Shown: piece after piece, positions 34,182 to 43,041 of the stretch
Layout of the letters: every line of letters begins with the position of its first letter
How positions within the stretch are numbered: the stretch's first letter is position 1
Assembly (NCBI GenBank): GCA_002840735.1
Contig: PHBY01000008.1
Coordinates: 186,001 to 250,000 of the forward strand
DNA length: 64,000 nucleotides
Direction of reading: 5' to 3'
From: Chloroflexi bacterium HGW-Chloroflexi-2
GTDB lineage: Bacteria > Chloroflexota > Anaerolineae > Anaerolineales > Anaerolineaceae
Position numbers and translations under genes: made by a program
Notes under the pieces: generated by a model
Database searches by the model: none
What the model saw: the letters and a program-made list of their open reading frames with translations, nothing else
What the model was told of the DNA's origin: nothing

Positions 34182-35126
34182 TTAAGCAGTTGGGATATTT
34201 TTGATCCGTAACCTTAAATCAGATTCGTACGTATTCTGCAATCCGATTTCTAAAGGGGTGAGGGGATAAAAATTCAATTTTTCTCGAGCCAGTGTTAAAT
34301 CTGCGCACATTCGACTGGGACCACCGTCATTGCGGATGTTGTAAACCACTTCCGGGCTTTTTCCTGTAATTTCTGCGACCAGCCGGGTTAATTCGCGCAC
34401 ACTCGTTTCTCTGCCACTCCCAAGATTGATCGTCTCGCGATTGATATTAGTCGCAGAAACTGCAGCAATCAGTCCATTTACCACATCGTCAATGTAAATA
34501 TAATCTCTGGTTTGTATCCCATCACCGTGCACAACCAGCGTCGAATTCGAATGTGCTTGTTTCAAAAAGTTTGGGATCACCGGGGGATGGGTGGGTGGCA
34601 TTTGTTGTCCTGGCCCATAAGCATTGAAAATACGTAAATTTACTGTTTCAATACCCCACAAGCTGCCAATGGTGTGAATGTAGTATTCAGCGGAAAGTTT
34701 GGAAACTGCATATGGTGAGCGCGGTTGTGGAATGGCGGATTCTTTCACGGGTTGAGAAGATTGGTTCCCATATATGGCACCCGAAGATGTGAAGACCACC
34801 CGGCGAACACCTGCATCACGCATCGCTTCCATAAGTGTGACGGTTCCCCCAACATTGACCAGATTATATTCCCGCGGATACAGGACTGATTCGGGTACGA
34901 CAACGCGGGCAGCAACATGGTAGACGCAATCAACATCCTGCAATAATGTCCATAATTTCGGACGATCGTTGATATCACCACGAATGAATTCAACATCCGG
35001 CAATAATCTGTCAGGATCACCCGTCGAAAGGTCATCCAATCCCCGTACATAATGACCTTCTTTTACCATTTTGTTTGCTAATGCTGAGCCGATAAATCCT
35101 GCGGCCCCAGTGATAAAGATGCGCAT
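34182..35126 (-). CDS. NAD-dependent epimerase/dehydratase (UDP-glucose 4-epimerase-like)
   Basis: About 314 residues, extended SDR. Rossmann motif GAAGFIGS at residues 7-14, 'LDDLSTG' for NAD ribose, catalytic 'SPYAVSKLSAEYY' (YxxxK), 'RIFNAYGPGQ' and 'GDGIQTRDYIYIDDVVNG'. Typical of GalE/WbpP-like epimerases making surface sugars. I choose ATG 35126 (AGGTG five bases upstream) over GTG 35132. Confidence 0.88.
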   Translation of the reverse strand: MRIFITGAAGFIGSALANKMVKEGHYVRGLDDLSTGDPDRLLPDVEFIRGDINDRPKLWTLLQDVDCVYHVAARVVVPESVLYPREYNLVNVGGTVTLMEAMRDAGVRRVVFTSSGAIYGNQSSQPVKESAIPQPRSPYAVSKLSAEYYIHTIGSLWGIETVNLRIFNAYGPGQQMPPTHPPVIPNFLKQAHSNSTLVVHGDGIQTRDYIYIDDVVNGLIAAVSATNINRETINLGSGRETSVRELTRLVAEITGKSPEVVYNIRNDGGPSRMCADLTLAREKLNFYPLTPLEIGLQNTYESDLRLRIKNIPTA

Positions 35127-35389
35127 AATCACCTATTAATTATGAATGAATGAGATGTTATCAGACTTTAATTTTATACTTTCATCGATGAGAATTGATC
35201 GTAAATTAACAAATTATTCGATATTGTACAAAAACGCCAATGTAAAAACTGAACTCATTATAGCATAACCGATTACTAATCAATTTAAAAAAATCTTCAT
35301 TTGAAATCAGAGAAATCTGCTTGTTAATTTCCTAATTCCGGGATTTTCCCTATAATTAGGGAGAAGATAGATTTAGCAATGAAAAATTT

Positions 35390-36451
35390 ATGAAACATAT
35401 TATCGAAGATTTTAATCCTTTATCAGGCAAGAATGACATAACCACCGCCATCCGCGAAGTGATTAAGTATTATGGTGTCAATCTCAGTGAAGAAATGCTG
35501 TTTGGTCTGGGCGCTGGTTTGCATTTCTACTATTTCAATATGCGTAGTCTGCCACATCCAGTCATTGGTGGCAGAATGCTTCCCAGAAAATTTGAGGAAA
35601 ATCTCACCCAGCATAGCCATATCAATATCCAAATAAAAACCACGGAAGATGAGAAATCAGCCTGGAATTTACTAAAGAGTAAACTCATTCTTAATCATCC
35701 CGTTATCGTTTATGTGGAAATGTCTGAACTGGATTATTTACACATGCCACCGGATCAACGCTTTGGGAGTCATTGTGTCACGGTATTTGGTTTTGATGAA
35801 GAAAAAAATGTAGCCTATGTATCCGATCGTGATCAGGTGGGGTTTCCCATCACGGTGTCTCCACAGGAACAACCCCAGAGTTTCCATTTGATACCCATAC
35901 CAGAACTCTCCAGAGCACGAATTTCCAAATTGGAACCTTTCCCCCCGGACAACATCTGGCTGGAGATTGAGTGGAATTATTACCATTTTCTTACCCGCTT
36001 TCAGATTTTTTCTGCCATCAAGGAAAATATGATTCAATTTCTCAATGCACCTCACACAAACGAAGGTTTGAGAGCTATTCTCTTATTTGCTCGTTCCATG
36101 GATAAATGGAAAAATTGGAGTGCAGCAAAACTAAATCGGGCAGCGTTGAACGCCTTTATCATGATTGATCAAATTGGAGGTACAGGCGGTGGCGCTTTCC
36201 GAAAAATGTATGGACATTTTTTATTGGAAGCATCTCACCAGGCAGCCGCCCCCGCTTTAGGTGCGGTTGGAGAGCAATACTTATTCCTGGGTGAGCAGTG
36301 GGATGAAGTTGGACACCTGTTTTTCAACCTTTACCAGGGTGAACAGCCAGATATTCTCGAGGATATAAAAAATAAATTGCTTCAAATCGCAGTTGTTGAA
36401 AAAGGCCTTGCCAACCAATTGCTTTCTGTCATTAATGCCATAAGCGAATAA
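35390..36451 (+). CDS. BtrH-like (BtrH_N/DUF4872) protein without the usual Cys
   Basis: A 353-residue protein. The first ~150 residues match the butirosin BtrH N-terminal, papain-like fold: 'TTAIREVIKYYGVNLSEEML', 'FGLGAGLHFYYF', 'GSHCVTVFGFDEEKN' with the His/Asp pair. The opening motif, usually HCxTTAL, reads NDITTAI, so the expected Cys is Asp. The C-terminal half (DUF4872-like) has 'GAFRKMYGHFLLEAS'. BtrH moves an acyl group from a carrier protein to an antibiotic; relatives in other bacteria have unknown roles. TATAAT at 35,351 may be its -10 box. Confidence 0.7.
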   Translation: MKHIIEDFNPLSGKNDITTAIREVIKYYGVNLSEEMLFGLGAGLHFYYFNMRSLPHPVIGGRMLPRKFEENLTQHSHINIQIKTTEDEKSAWNLLKSKLILNHPVIVYVEMSELDYLHMPPDQRFGSHCVTVFGFDEEKNVAYVSDRDQVGFPITVSPQEQPQSFHLIPIPELSRARISKLEPFPPDNIWLEIEWNYYHFLTRFQIFSAIKENMIQFLNAPHTNEGLRAILLFARSMDKWKNWSAAKLNRAALNAFIMIDQIGGTGGGAFRKMYGHFLLEASHQAAAPALGAVGEQYLFLGEQWDEVGHLFFNLYQGEQPDILEDIKNKLLQIAVVEKGLANQLLSVINAISE

Positions 36452-36452
36452 T

Positions 36453-37076
36453 TTATTGCTCTGGATATTTTTGAATGCAAGTTTGCAGGGCAATCGTGAT
36501 TGCCTTCAGGCTGGTATCCAGACTCATAGAAGGAGCGTTCAGGTTTTTTTCAACCACCTGCTCCGGTAATGAAGGTAGATGAATAAATCCGCATAGACTT
36601 TTATTCTCAGCGAGACTCAAATAATACAGACTGCTATAAAAAACCTGGTTACACAAATAAGCCCCGGCAGATAGAGAAATCTCGGCTGGAATTTGGGCCG
36701 TTTTCAGTTGGCTATAAATCAGGTTGACTGGCAAGGTAGAGAAGAAAGCCGCAGGACCATCTCCAACCACTGCCTGATCCCGAACCTGGATTCCTGAATT
36801 ATCCGCAATTCGAAAATCCATCCAATTAATGGCTACTTTCTCGATGGAAACAACCGGTCGATTCGTTGCTTCTCCCAGCAGGATGATAATTTCTGGATGT
36901 GTTTCCTGAATGGACTTTCTCAACCAGGCTACTGCTTTTTCACGATCGACAGGCAGGATCTCCAGAATCAGGTTGTGTCCTGAAAATGAATCTACCGGGA
37001 AGTTCTTAATAACTTCTGCCGATGGGTTGGTGGTACTTCCATTAAAAGGTTCAAATCCAGTCAGAATAATGTTCAT
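36453..37076 (-). CDS. pcp: Pyroglutamyl-peptidase I
   Basis: 207 residues from ATG 37076 (AAGGA eight bases upstream); a longer frame from 37,319 is rejected because it passes through the palindrome at 37,148. Family marks: 'ILTGFEPFNGSTTNPS', catalytic Glu in 'IILLGEATNRP', Cys in 'LSAGAYLCNQVFYS', His in 'GFIHLPSLPEQ'. Removes N-terminal pyroglutamate from peptides in the cytoplasm. Length normal (~205-215). Convergent with the BtrH-like gene, 1 bp apart. Confidence 0.92.
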   Translation of the reverse strand: MNIILTGFEPFNGSTTNPSAEVIKNFPVDSFSGHNLILEILPVDREKAVAWLRKSIQETHPEIIILLGEATNRPVVSIEKVAINWMDFRIADNSGIQVRDQAVVGDGPAAFFSTLPVNLIYSQLKTAQIPAEISLSAGAYLCNQVFYSSLYYLSLAENKSLCGFIHLPSLPEQVVEKNLNAPSMSLDTSLKAITIALQTCIQKYPEQ

Positions 37077-37147
37077 ATTCACGTCCTTGGGTAAAAAAAT
37101 TTGTATTGAGTGTAACATTATTTTGAGTACTTTTAAGTTAGCGGTGG

Positions 37148-37185
37148 GGGTGTTTTTGGCGTGCAGCTGCACGCCAAAAACACCC
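37148..37185. repeat. REP-like palindrome, copy B (perfect 38-bp)
   Basis: GGGTGTTTTTGGCGTGCAG followed directly by its complement, a loopless perfect palindrome of 19-bp arms. Shares arms and downstream flank with copy A at 1,334. Located 72 bp upstream of pcp. Confidence 0.85.
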
Positions 37186-37377
37186 GCTTGCCCTGATTTA
37201 TTGAGGTGATTCATTATTTTTGCAGATTTTACAAATACCTGGTCATAAGTCCAGTATGTTCCTCGCTTAAGGTACGGAGTAGAATCTGAACTTCCGTGGG
37301 TTGATTCATTTTCCATCATCGTTTAAAGTAGTAGAAACCGAATTAATATTAGCAAAGAGAGAAGAAATGGCAAAGAA

Positions 37378-37833
37378 ATGATAAAACTAATGATTGCTGA
37401 TGACGATGCCAAAGTACGGTCTGCAATTACACTCTTACTGGATCAGGATCGAGTTTGTTGGCAAGTCATTGCTGAAGTTGGTAATGTAAACGAGCTGTTT
37501 ATAATGGTAGAGGAAAAAAAGCCTCAATTATTGTTGTTGGATTGGGAATTACCAGAAGATTGTTGTGGGGATATACAACCTCCATATTATTGTTTGAAAG
37601 ACAGGATTCACCATTTGCGGGAACTGAATCCGGAAATGTATATCATTGTTCTCAGCAGCAAACCACAGGTTAAATCTGAAGCATTGGAAGCGGGGGCAAA
37701 TAACTTTGTTTCAAAAGGAGATCCCCCTGAATTCTTTCTGAATGCGTTATATGCTTTGTGTGATAAGCCTTCCATGTATTTCGTCGGGCAACCCAAAAAG
37801 AAATCAGTGCACCGTTATTTTGCGGCGATTTAA
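37378..37833 (+). CDS. Stand-alone response regulator receiver protein
   Basis: A 151-residue receiver domain: acidic pocket 'MIADDDAK', phospho-acceptor Asp in 'LLLLDWELPE', Ser/Thr in 'YIIVLSSKPQ', and Lys in 'NNFVSKGDPPEFFL'. It has a ~20-residue insertion after the Asp (EDCCGDIQPPYYCLKDRI) with two Cys pairs, unusual for the fold. No output domain and no kinase nearby. Two terminators follow. Confidence 0.85.
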   Translation: MIKLMIADDDAKVRSAITLLLDQDRVCWQVIAEVGNVNELFIMVEEKKPQLLLLDWELPEDCCGDIQPPYYCLKDRIHHLRELNPEMYIIVLSSKPQVKSEALEAGANNFVSKGDPPEFFLNALYALCDKPSMYFVGQPKKKSVHRYFAAI

Positions 37834-37852
37834 TTGTAATTAACGCATTCCT

Positions 37853-37877
37853 AAAAATCCCCTCCAGGATTTTTTTA
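37853..37877 (+). terminator. Intrinsic terminator of the receiver gene
   Basis: AAAAATCC pairs with GGATTTTT around CCTCCA, followed by further T residues, 20 bp after the stop codon. Confidence 0.75.
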
Positions 37878-37886
37878 ATCAGAAAG

Positions 37887-37909
37887 CATCTACTGGGTAG
37901 ATGTTTTTT
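37887..37909 (+). terminator. Second intrinsic terminator
   Basis: CATCTAC-TGG-GTAGATG followed by TTTTTT, just downstream of the first terminator; isolates the glycerol operon from the receiver gene. Confidence 0.75.
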
Positions 37910-38067
37910 GATATTTCACGCCGAAATTTATAATGCGTATAGCTATAAATTGTATTTATAAACAGATTAAATGATTTATTAAAAATTATGGAGCTGAATA
38001 TAATTAAACAAGTAAGCTGTTTAGTAAACAAAAAATTGATTTACTTCATCATCTTTCCGGAGGATTT

Positions 38068-39567
38068 ATGTATATAGCCGCAATTGACCAGGGTACCACC
38101 AGTACGCGTTTCATTATTTTTGACCTGACCGGTAAAATCATTGCATCCGAGCAAAAAGAACACCAACAGATTTACCCACAACCCGGGTGGGTGGAGCATA
38201 ACCCATTGGAAATCTGGCAAAATACACAGGAAGTGATTTCCAGTACACTACAAAAGAGTGGTATTCGTCCCAATGAAATTGCTGCGGTGGGAATTACCAA
38301 TCAGCGTGAAACAGCTATCCTCTGGGAGAAGGCTACAGGCAAACCGGTTCATCCTGCAATTGTCTGGCAGGATACCAGAACGGATAAAATTTGTTCGCAA
38401 TTAGCGCTGAATGGGGGGCAGGATCGCTTCCGTTCCAAAACAGGACTGCCTCTGGCAACCTATTTCTCCGGTCCGAAAGTGAAGTGGGTCCTGGATAATT
38501 TTCCTGAGATACAGGAAAGAGCAGAGCAGGGTGAAATTCTGTTCGGAAATGTTGACACCTGGTTAATCTGGAATCTCACCGGTGGACCGGATCATGGTTT
38601 GCATATCACGGATGTGACCAATGCCTCGCGTACGCTATGTATGAATCTCGAAACCCTGGATTGGGATCCGGAAATTCTGCAAATGATGGGAATTCCACGG
38701 GTGATGCTTCCACAAATCCGTTCATCCAGCGAAGTTTATGGTCGCATTAATTTGGGTCAATTGTCAGGAGTTCCCATTGCTGGAATTCTGGGGGATCAAC
38801 AGGCAGCCCTTTTTGGCCAGACCTGTTTTGACGTGGGTGAGGCCAAAAACACCTATGGCACCGGGTGTTTTATGTTATTGAACACCGGCACCAAGATTGT
38901 ACAATCGGATAATGGCTTGCTAACAACCGTCGGATATAAAATTGGAGATGCTCCTGCCATCTACTCGCTTGAGGGATCCATTGCCATCACCGGCGCGTTG
39001 GTGCAATGGTTGCGCGATAATCTCAACATCATTCAGAATTCGAATGAGGTGGAACCACTGGCAAAAACGGTGGATGATAGTGGTGGCATCTATTTTGTTC
39101 CGGCATTCTCAGGCTTATATGCCCCTTATTGGCGTAGTGATGCCCGTGGTGTGATTGTCGGGCTGACACGTTATATCAATAAAGGTCACCTGGCACGCGC
39201 AGTTCTGGAAGCCACGGCTTACCAGACGCGTGAGGTGCTGGATGCAATGAACAAAGATTCAGGTGTAGATCTGAAAGCGCTCAAAGTGGATGGTGGCATG
39301 GTTTTCAATAACACTTTGATGCAATTCCAGGCGGATATTCTGGGGGTGCCTGTCATCCGCCCAACGGTAGCAGAAACGACAGCCCTTGGAGCAGCCTACG
39401 CTGCCGGATTGGCAGTAGGTGTTTGGTCACAGATTGATGATCTGCGCGCCAACTGGGGGATGGATGCAATCTGGCGACCTCAGATGAATGTGGATCGACG
39501 CGAAAAAATTTATGCAGGTTGGAAGAAAGCAGTAACCCGCACATTTGATTGGGTTGAAAAATTTTAG
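38068..39567 (+). CDS. glpK: Glycerol kinase
   Basis: A 499-residue FGGY kinase phosphorylating glycerol to sn-glycerol-3-phosphate. Marks: '[14 protein letters not shown]' (phosphate loop), '[10 protein letters not shown]', '[13 protein letters not shown]', '[14 protein letters not shown]', '[14 protein letters not shown]', '[19 protein letters not shown]'. Full length, all motifs present. GGAGG before the ATG. First gene of the operon; its product is the substrate of the next enzyme, 42 bp downstream. Confidence 0.96.
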   Translation: MYIAAIDQGTTSTRFIIFDLTGKIIASEQKEHQQIYPQPGWVEHNPLEIWQNTQEVISSTLQKSGIRPNEIAAVGITNQRETAILWEKATGKPVHPAIVWQDTRTDKICSQLALNGGQDRFRSKTGLPLATYFSGPKVKWVLDNFPEIQERAEQGEILFGNVDTWLIWNLTGGPDHGLHITDVTNASRTLCMNLETLDWDPEILQMMGIPRVMLPQIRSSSEVYGRINLGQLSGVPIAGILGDQQAALFGQTCFDVGEAKNTYGTGCFMLLNTGTKIVQSDNGLLTTVGYKIGDAPAIYSLEGSIAITGALVQWLRDNLNIIQNSNEVEPLAKTVDDSGGIYFVPAFSGLYAPYWRSDARGVIVGLTRYINKGHLARAVLEATAYQTREVLDAMNKDSGVDLKALKVDGGMVFNNTLMQFQADILGVPVIRPTVAETTALGAAYAAGLAVGVWSQIDDLRANWGMDAIWRPQMNVDRREKIYAGWKKAVTRTFDWVEKF

Positions 39568-39609
39568 TTATGTTATGATTGTGAAATTAGTTACAATGGA
39601 GTAAAACGC

Positions 39610-40794
39610 ATGGATAAACCGCAAGCAATTGTGATCGGCGCTGGCTTCACCGGGGTGGCGGTTGCTTATGATCTGGCACAACGTGGGATGAAGGTCACAG
39701 TTCTGGAACGGGGACCACTGGTCAATGGCACTTCGGGACGAACGCATGGCCTTCTGCACAGTGGTGCCCGTTATGCAGTCGATGATCAGGAATCTGCGAT
39801 CGAGTGCATCGACGAGAATCTGATTCTGCGTAAGATCATTCCGCAGGTAATTGAACCCAATGGCGGTCTTTTTGTAGCGCTGAACGAGTCCGATATGGCG
39901 TATCGTGAAGCATTTATAAAGGGCTGTGCAGATTGTCATATATCAATAGAAGAATTAACCCCCAGGCAGGCTCTGTCCCTTGAGCCAAACCTAAATCCCA
40001 AACTGATCACAGCCTTTAAAGTTCCGGATGGCACCTTTGACCCCTTACGCCTGGCGATGGGATTCGCTGCTTCCGCCAATGCATTGGGAGCTGAAATTCA
40101 CTTATTTTGCGAGGTGCAGGATTTCATCCTGGACGGAATGGGGAATGTAAAGGGTGTAAAGTATCTTGATCGTTCTTCAAATCAAATTAAAAAGATCAAT
40201 GCCGACATCGTAATCAATGCTGCCGGAGTCTGGGCCGGGGAAGTGGCTGGACACGCAGGCAACATTGATCTTCCTATTAAGCCTACCCCGGGTGTGATGG
40301 TGGCGTACGATCAACGTTTGTGCCAGCGTGTCATCAATCGACTGAATGAACCTGGCGATGGTGATATTATCGTTCCACAACGCAAAATGATCACGGTCGG
40401 CACTACCTCCTTTGAAGCGGATAATCTGGATTACATTCCGGTCTTCGATGATCAGGTACAGCTCATGTTTGAGCGTGGTTGTGAGCTCATCCCAGCCATC
40501 AAGCACACCAAAGAACGCGGGGCTTTTATGGCATCCCGGCCTCTCCTGGATTCAGGCACAAAGGGACGCAGTCTGACCCGAACGTTCAAGTGCTTCGATC
40601 ATAAAGAATCAGATAACGTCGATGGGCTGGTAACCATCACCGGAGGGAAAGCCACCACCATGCGTCTCATGGCGGAAAAGACAGTTGATCTGGTTTGCCA
40701 GAAATTAGGCATGCGTGTACCCTGTCAGACGGCTGAAATCCCAATCCATTCATATCGTAAGTTTCATCTCGCACACAATCAGGAGGTTGCATGA
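39610..40794 (+). CDS. glpA: Glycerol-3-phosphate dehydrogenase flavoprotein (GlpA type, without Fe-S tail)
   Basis: A 394-residue DAO-fold flavoenzyme. FAD motif 'VIGAGFTGVAVAYDLAQRG', 'GTSGRTHGLLHSGARYA', 'NAAGVWAGEVAG', 'GDIIVPQRKMITVGTTS' and 'VTITGGKATTMRLMAEKTVD' are those of anaerobic G3P dehydrogenases (GlpA), which oxidise glycerol-3-phosphate to DHAP. E. coli GlpA is ~540 residues with a C-terminal BFD [2Fe-2S]-like part; this one stops before it. Its last codons overlap the start of an SdhB-like gene by 4 bp, so the two proteins are probably made in equal amounts and joined in one complex. Confidence 0.9.
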   Translation: MDKPQAIVIGAGFTGVAVAYDLAQRGMKVTVLERGPLVNGTSGRTHGLLHSGARYAVDDQESAIECIDENLILRKIIPQVIEPNGGLFVALNESDMAYREAFIKGCADCHISIEELTPRQALSLEPNLNPKLITAFKVPDGTFDPLRLAMGFAASANALGAEIHLFCEVQDFILDGMGNVKGVKYLDRSSNQIKKINADIVINAAGVWAGEVAGHAGNIDLPIKPTPGVMVAYDQRLCQRVINRLNEPGDGDIIVPQRKMITVGTTSFEADNLDYIPVFDDQVQLMFERGCELIPAIKHTKERGAFMASRPLLDSGTKGRSLTRTFKCFDHKESDNVDGLVTITGGKATTMRLMAEKTVDLVCQKLGMRVPCQTAEIPIHSYRKFHLAHNQEVA

Positions 40795-41504
40795 CACAAA
40801 CCTGGCATGTTACTTACGAAATCTTCCGCAAAAAAGGCGATCAGTCTACCCATTATGATCGCTTTGAAATGAAAGTTGATCCGGATGAATATGTGCTGGA
40901 TGGCATTGAACGCATCTGGGCTTTCCATGATCGCTCCTTGGTTTTCTCGCATGCCTGTCACCACTCTACTTGTGGTGCTTGCGGTATGGTGGTCAATGGT
41001 GTCGAAAAACTTACCTGCATCACGCCCATTCGCTCGGTGACAAAGGATGGCGGTGTCATTCGTGTGCAACCCATGCGGAATTTTCCTGTCATCAGTGACT
41101 TATCGGTGGATATGACCGTCTTTTATCAACGCATGGAAAGTGTCGGGCATCAACCGGTTGTCTCCGTTGGCTTTGAAGATAGTAAAGGGAAGCTTGATTC
41201 CGAAGATGATTTGTTGCGGTTATCTGATTGTATCGAATGCGGACTGTGTATCAGCGCTTGTCCGATCGCCCTGACCACACCAGCCTATCTGGGGCCTGCG
41301 GTTCTGGCTGGAGCGCAACAATCCGGGGATCTCAACCCCTGTGTGCTGGAACTGGTGGATTCTGAGAATGGTGCCTGGCGCTGTCATAGCGCTTATGAAT
41401 GCACAGAAGTATGCCCATCGCATGTCGATCCGGCCTGGCGAATTATGGACTTGCGCAAGAAATTAGTAGCCAGGCGTATAAAAAAATTCTTTGGTGTAAA
41501 GTAG
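40791..41504 (+). CDS. SdhB/FrdB-type iron-sulfur subunit, in glycerol-3-phosphate dehydrogenase operon
   Basis: A 237-residue electron-transfer subunit. Plant-type [2Fe-2S] site CHHSTCGACG with a later Cys (KLTC), [4Fe-4S] site CIECGLCISACP and the [3Fe-4S] set with 'CHSAYECTEVCP'. All ligands for three clusters are present. In succinate dehydrogenase it carries electrons from the SdhA flavin to quinone. Here no SdhA gene adjoins; the overlapping partner is the GlpA-type flavoprotein, so electrons likely come from glycerol-3-phosphate. It could still serve an SdhA encoded elsewhere. Confidence 0.88.
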   Translation: MTQTWHVTYEIFRKKGDQSTHYDRFEMKVDPDEYVLDGIERIWAFHDRSLVFSHACHHSTCGACGMVVNGVEKLTCITPIRSVTKDGGVIRVQPMRNFPVISDLSVDMTVFYQRMESVGHQPVVSVGFEDSKGKLDSEDDLLRLSDCIECGLCISACPIALTTPAYLGPAVLAGAQQSGDLNPCVLELVDSENGAWRCHSAYECTEVCPSHVDPAWRIMDLRKKLVARRIKKFFGVK

Positions 41505-41512
41505 GAGCGAAA

Positions 41513-41899
41513 ATGGCAGAACATCCACAAAAACCTGCTAATCTTATAAAATGGTTCGATCCTCGGAATAAGAGTTTGGGTTCCTGGGCTTTTATTCTCA
41601 ATCGTATTACCGGTCTTGGTCTCACACTTTATCTTTTCCTTCATTTAATAATGCTGGGACAATTAGCCAGAGGTCCCGAAGCCTACGACGGTTTTATTGC
41701 TCTGGTAAAAAACCCCATCTTTCTAGTTGGTGAATTATTGGTAATCGCTGCAGCCTTCATCCACGGATTAAATGGAATACGAATCGGGATTACCAGCTTT
41801 GGAATAGCAGGTGGCAAACAAAAGCAGCTCTTTATCGGGCTGATGACTGTGGCCGTCATCGCGATTGTCTATTTTGCCATTCGCATGTTCACCCATTAA
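41513..41899 (+). CDS. SdhC-like cytochrome b membrane anchor
   Basis: 128 residues from ATG 41513 (GGAG upstream); a longer frame from 41,399 lies inside the previous gene. Pattern of SdhC: 'SLGSWAFILNRITGLGL' with the Ser and Arg of the quinone site, three TM segments, His in 'LYLFLHLIM' and in 'FIHGLNGIRIGI' as heme ligands. Binds heme b and reduces menaquinone in the membrane. Lies 8 bp after the iron-sulfur gene. Confidence 0.88.
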   Translation: MAEHPQKPANLIKWFDPRNKSLGSWAFILNRITGLGLTLYLFLHLIMLGQLARGPEAYDGFIALVKNPIFLVGELLVIAAAFIHGLNGIRIGITSFGIAGGKQKQLFIGLMTVAVIAIVYFAIRMFTH

Positions 41900-41914
41900 T
41901 AAGGAAGGAGAGAT

Positions 41915-42289
41915 ATGAGAGACGGATTTGATGTGACTCCTCGGTCGGGTGAAGGCGCTGGACTCTGGTTTCTGAAGATACTAACCGGTTTCCTGGTCAT
42001 TATTGTTTTAATTATTCACCTGATCGTCAATCACTTAATTGTTGAAGGTGGTCTGTTGACCTATGCCGATGTTGTCCGCTATTATCAAAATCCCATCATT
42101 CCCATCATGGAAATTGCATTCCTGATCTTTGTGGTCACCCATGCGTTGATGGGATTACGCAGCGTACTGCTCGACCTGCATCCATCCAACAAAGTACTGA
42201 AGCTTATCAACTATGGCCTGGTCGTTCTGGGTGTTGGTTCCATTGCTTATGGCACCTGGCTGATATTGGTGATTGTGGGCAGGGGGTAG
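41915..42289 (+). CDS. SdhD-like membrane anchor
   Basis: A 124-residue protein with three TM segments (FLKILTGFLVIIVLIIHLIV; IPIMEIAFLIFVVTHALMGL; 'LVVLGVGSIAYGTWLILV') and His residues in 'IHLIVNHLI' and 'THALMGLRS', the SdhD pattern. AAGGAAGGAG before the ATG. Last gene of the operon glpK-glpA-sdhB-sdhC-sdhD-like. Confidence 0.85.
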   Translation: MRDGFDVTPRSGEGAGLWFLKILTGFLVIIVLIIHLIVNHLIVEGGLLTYADVVRYYQNPIIPIMEIAFLIFVVTHALMGLRSVLLDLHPSNKVLKLINYGLVVLGVGSIAYGTWLILVIVGRG

Positions 42290-42301
42290 CTTTTATCTTC
42301 A

Positions 42302-42329
42302 TTGACATGCCCCTCAATTTGGGTATAAT
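42302..42329 (+). promoter_or_regulatory. Consensus promoter of tRNA-Lys
   Basis: TTGACA (42302-42307), 16 bp, TATAAT (42324-42329), ending 14 bp before the tRNA. Both boxes match the sigma-70 consensus fully. Confidence 0.85.
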
Positions 42330-42343
42330 TGCCTTGCGATACT

Positions 42344-42416
42344 GGCTCACTAGCTCAACTGGCAGAGCAATTGACTCTTAATCAATCGGTTCAGGGTTCG
42401 AGTCCCTGGTGAGTCA
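42344..42416 (+). tRNA. tRNA-Lys (anticodon CUU)
   Basis: Cloverleaf fits: acceptor GGCTCAC with GTGAGTC, D arm GCTC/GAGC, anticodon stem ATTGA/TCAAT with loop CTCTTAA (anticodon CTT), T arm CAGGG/CCCTG with TTCGAGT loop, discriminator A. CCA is only partly encoded (CC). No integrase or att duplication is seen beside it. Confidence 0.95.
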
Positions 42417-42459
42417 CCTGACAAACGGTAGGGGATGGCCGTTACCCCTAAACTCAATT

Positions 42460-42486
42460 AGGATCTGCTCCGCAGGTCCTTTTTTG
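42460..42486 (+). terminator. Terminator downstream of tRNA-Lys
   Basis: GGATCTGC-TCC-GCAGGTCC (one G-T pair) followed by TTTTTT. Confidence 0.8.
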
Positions 42487-42576
42487 TTATTCTTAACTTC
42501 TATCAACAATGTTTTGCTTTCACACCTCTCTTTTTTTTGGTATAAATAAAACCATCAATTTGACTGAGGATTTCAA

Positions 42577-43041
42577 ATGAAAAAAATTGCTGTTATGTTT
42601 GTTTGTACCGGAAATATTTGCCGATCGCCCATGGCGGAAGCTGTTTTCAGAAAAATGGTTTTTGACAAAGGATTGGCTGACAAGTTTGTCATTGCTTCTT
42701 CAGGTACGGGCAGATGGCACGTGGGCGAACCTCCCCATGTAGGCACCCGTTTGATCCTATCCGAAAACAAGATTGAAGTTGGGGGTAAACGTGCCCAACA
42801 ATTGAAATCGCAGGATTTTCAGGATTATGACTATCTGATCGCCATGGATCAGGAAAATGTGGAGGATGTTCAATATTATTTCAAACAAACAGTCAGGCGT
42901 TTGATGGAATTTGCCCCACCTGGATTCCCATTGGATGTGCCCGATCCGTACTATGAGCATAATTTTGAAGAGGTCTACAAGTTGGTCAATGCCGGATGCG
43001 AAGGTTTGCTGACCTATATTCTCAAAAATGAAGGATTATGA
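42577..43041 (+). CDS. Low-molecular-weight protein-tyrosine phosphatase
   Basis: A 154-residue LMW-PTP: P-loop CTGNICRS at residues 10-17 (CX5R) and the catalytic acid in 'DVPDPYYE'. These enzymes dephosphorylate tyrosine kinases of the Wzc type in many bacteria; a Wzc-like kinase is encoded 17 kb away at 60,252. The fructosamine-kinase-like gene starts within its last codons (4-bp overlap, ATGA). Confidence 0.92.
   Translation: MKKIAVMFVCTGNICRSPMAEAVFRKMVFDKGLADKFVIASSGTGRWHVGEPPHVGTRLILSENKIEVGGKRAQQLKSQDFQDYDYLIAMDQENVEDVQYYFKQTVRRLMEFAPPGFPLDVPDPYYEHNFEEVYKLVNAGCEGLLTYILKNEGL

Noticed and set aside
37148-37185. Palindrome as terminator of an upstream gene
   Set aside because: No T-run on either side and copies lie in unrelated contexts; a repeat family explains it better.
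36453-37319. Long start for pyroglutamyl peptidase at 37,319
   Set aside because: The extra 81 residues do not belong to the family and would be translated through the REP-like palindrome; ATG 37,076 has a good ribosome site.
42344-42416. tRNA-Lys as attachment site of a genomic island
   Set aside because: No partial tRNA copy and no integrase seen; the genes on both sides look like core genes.
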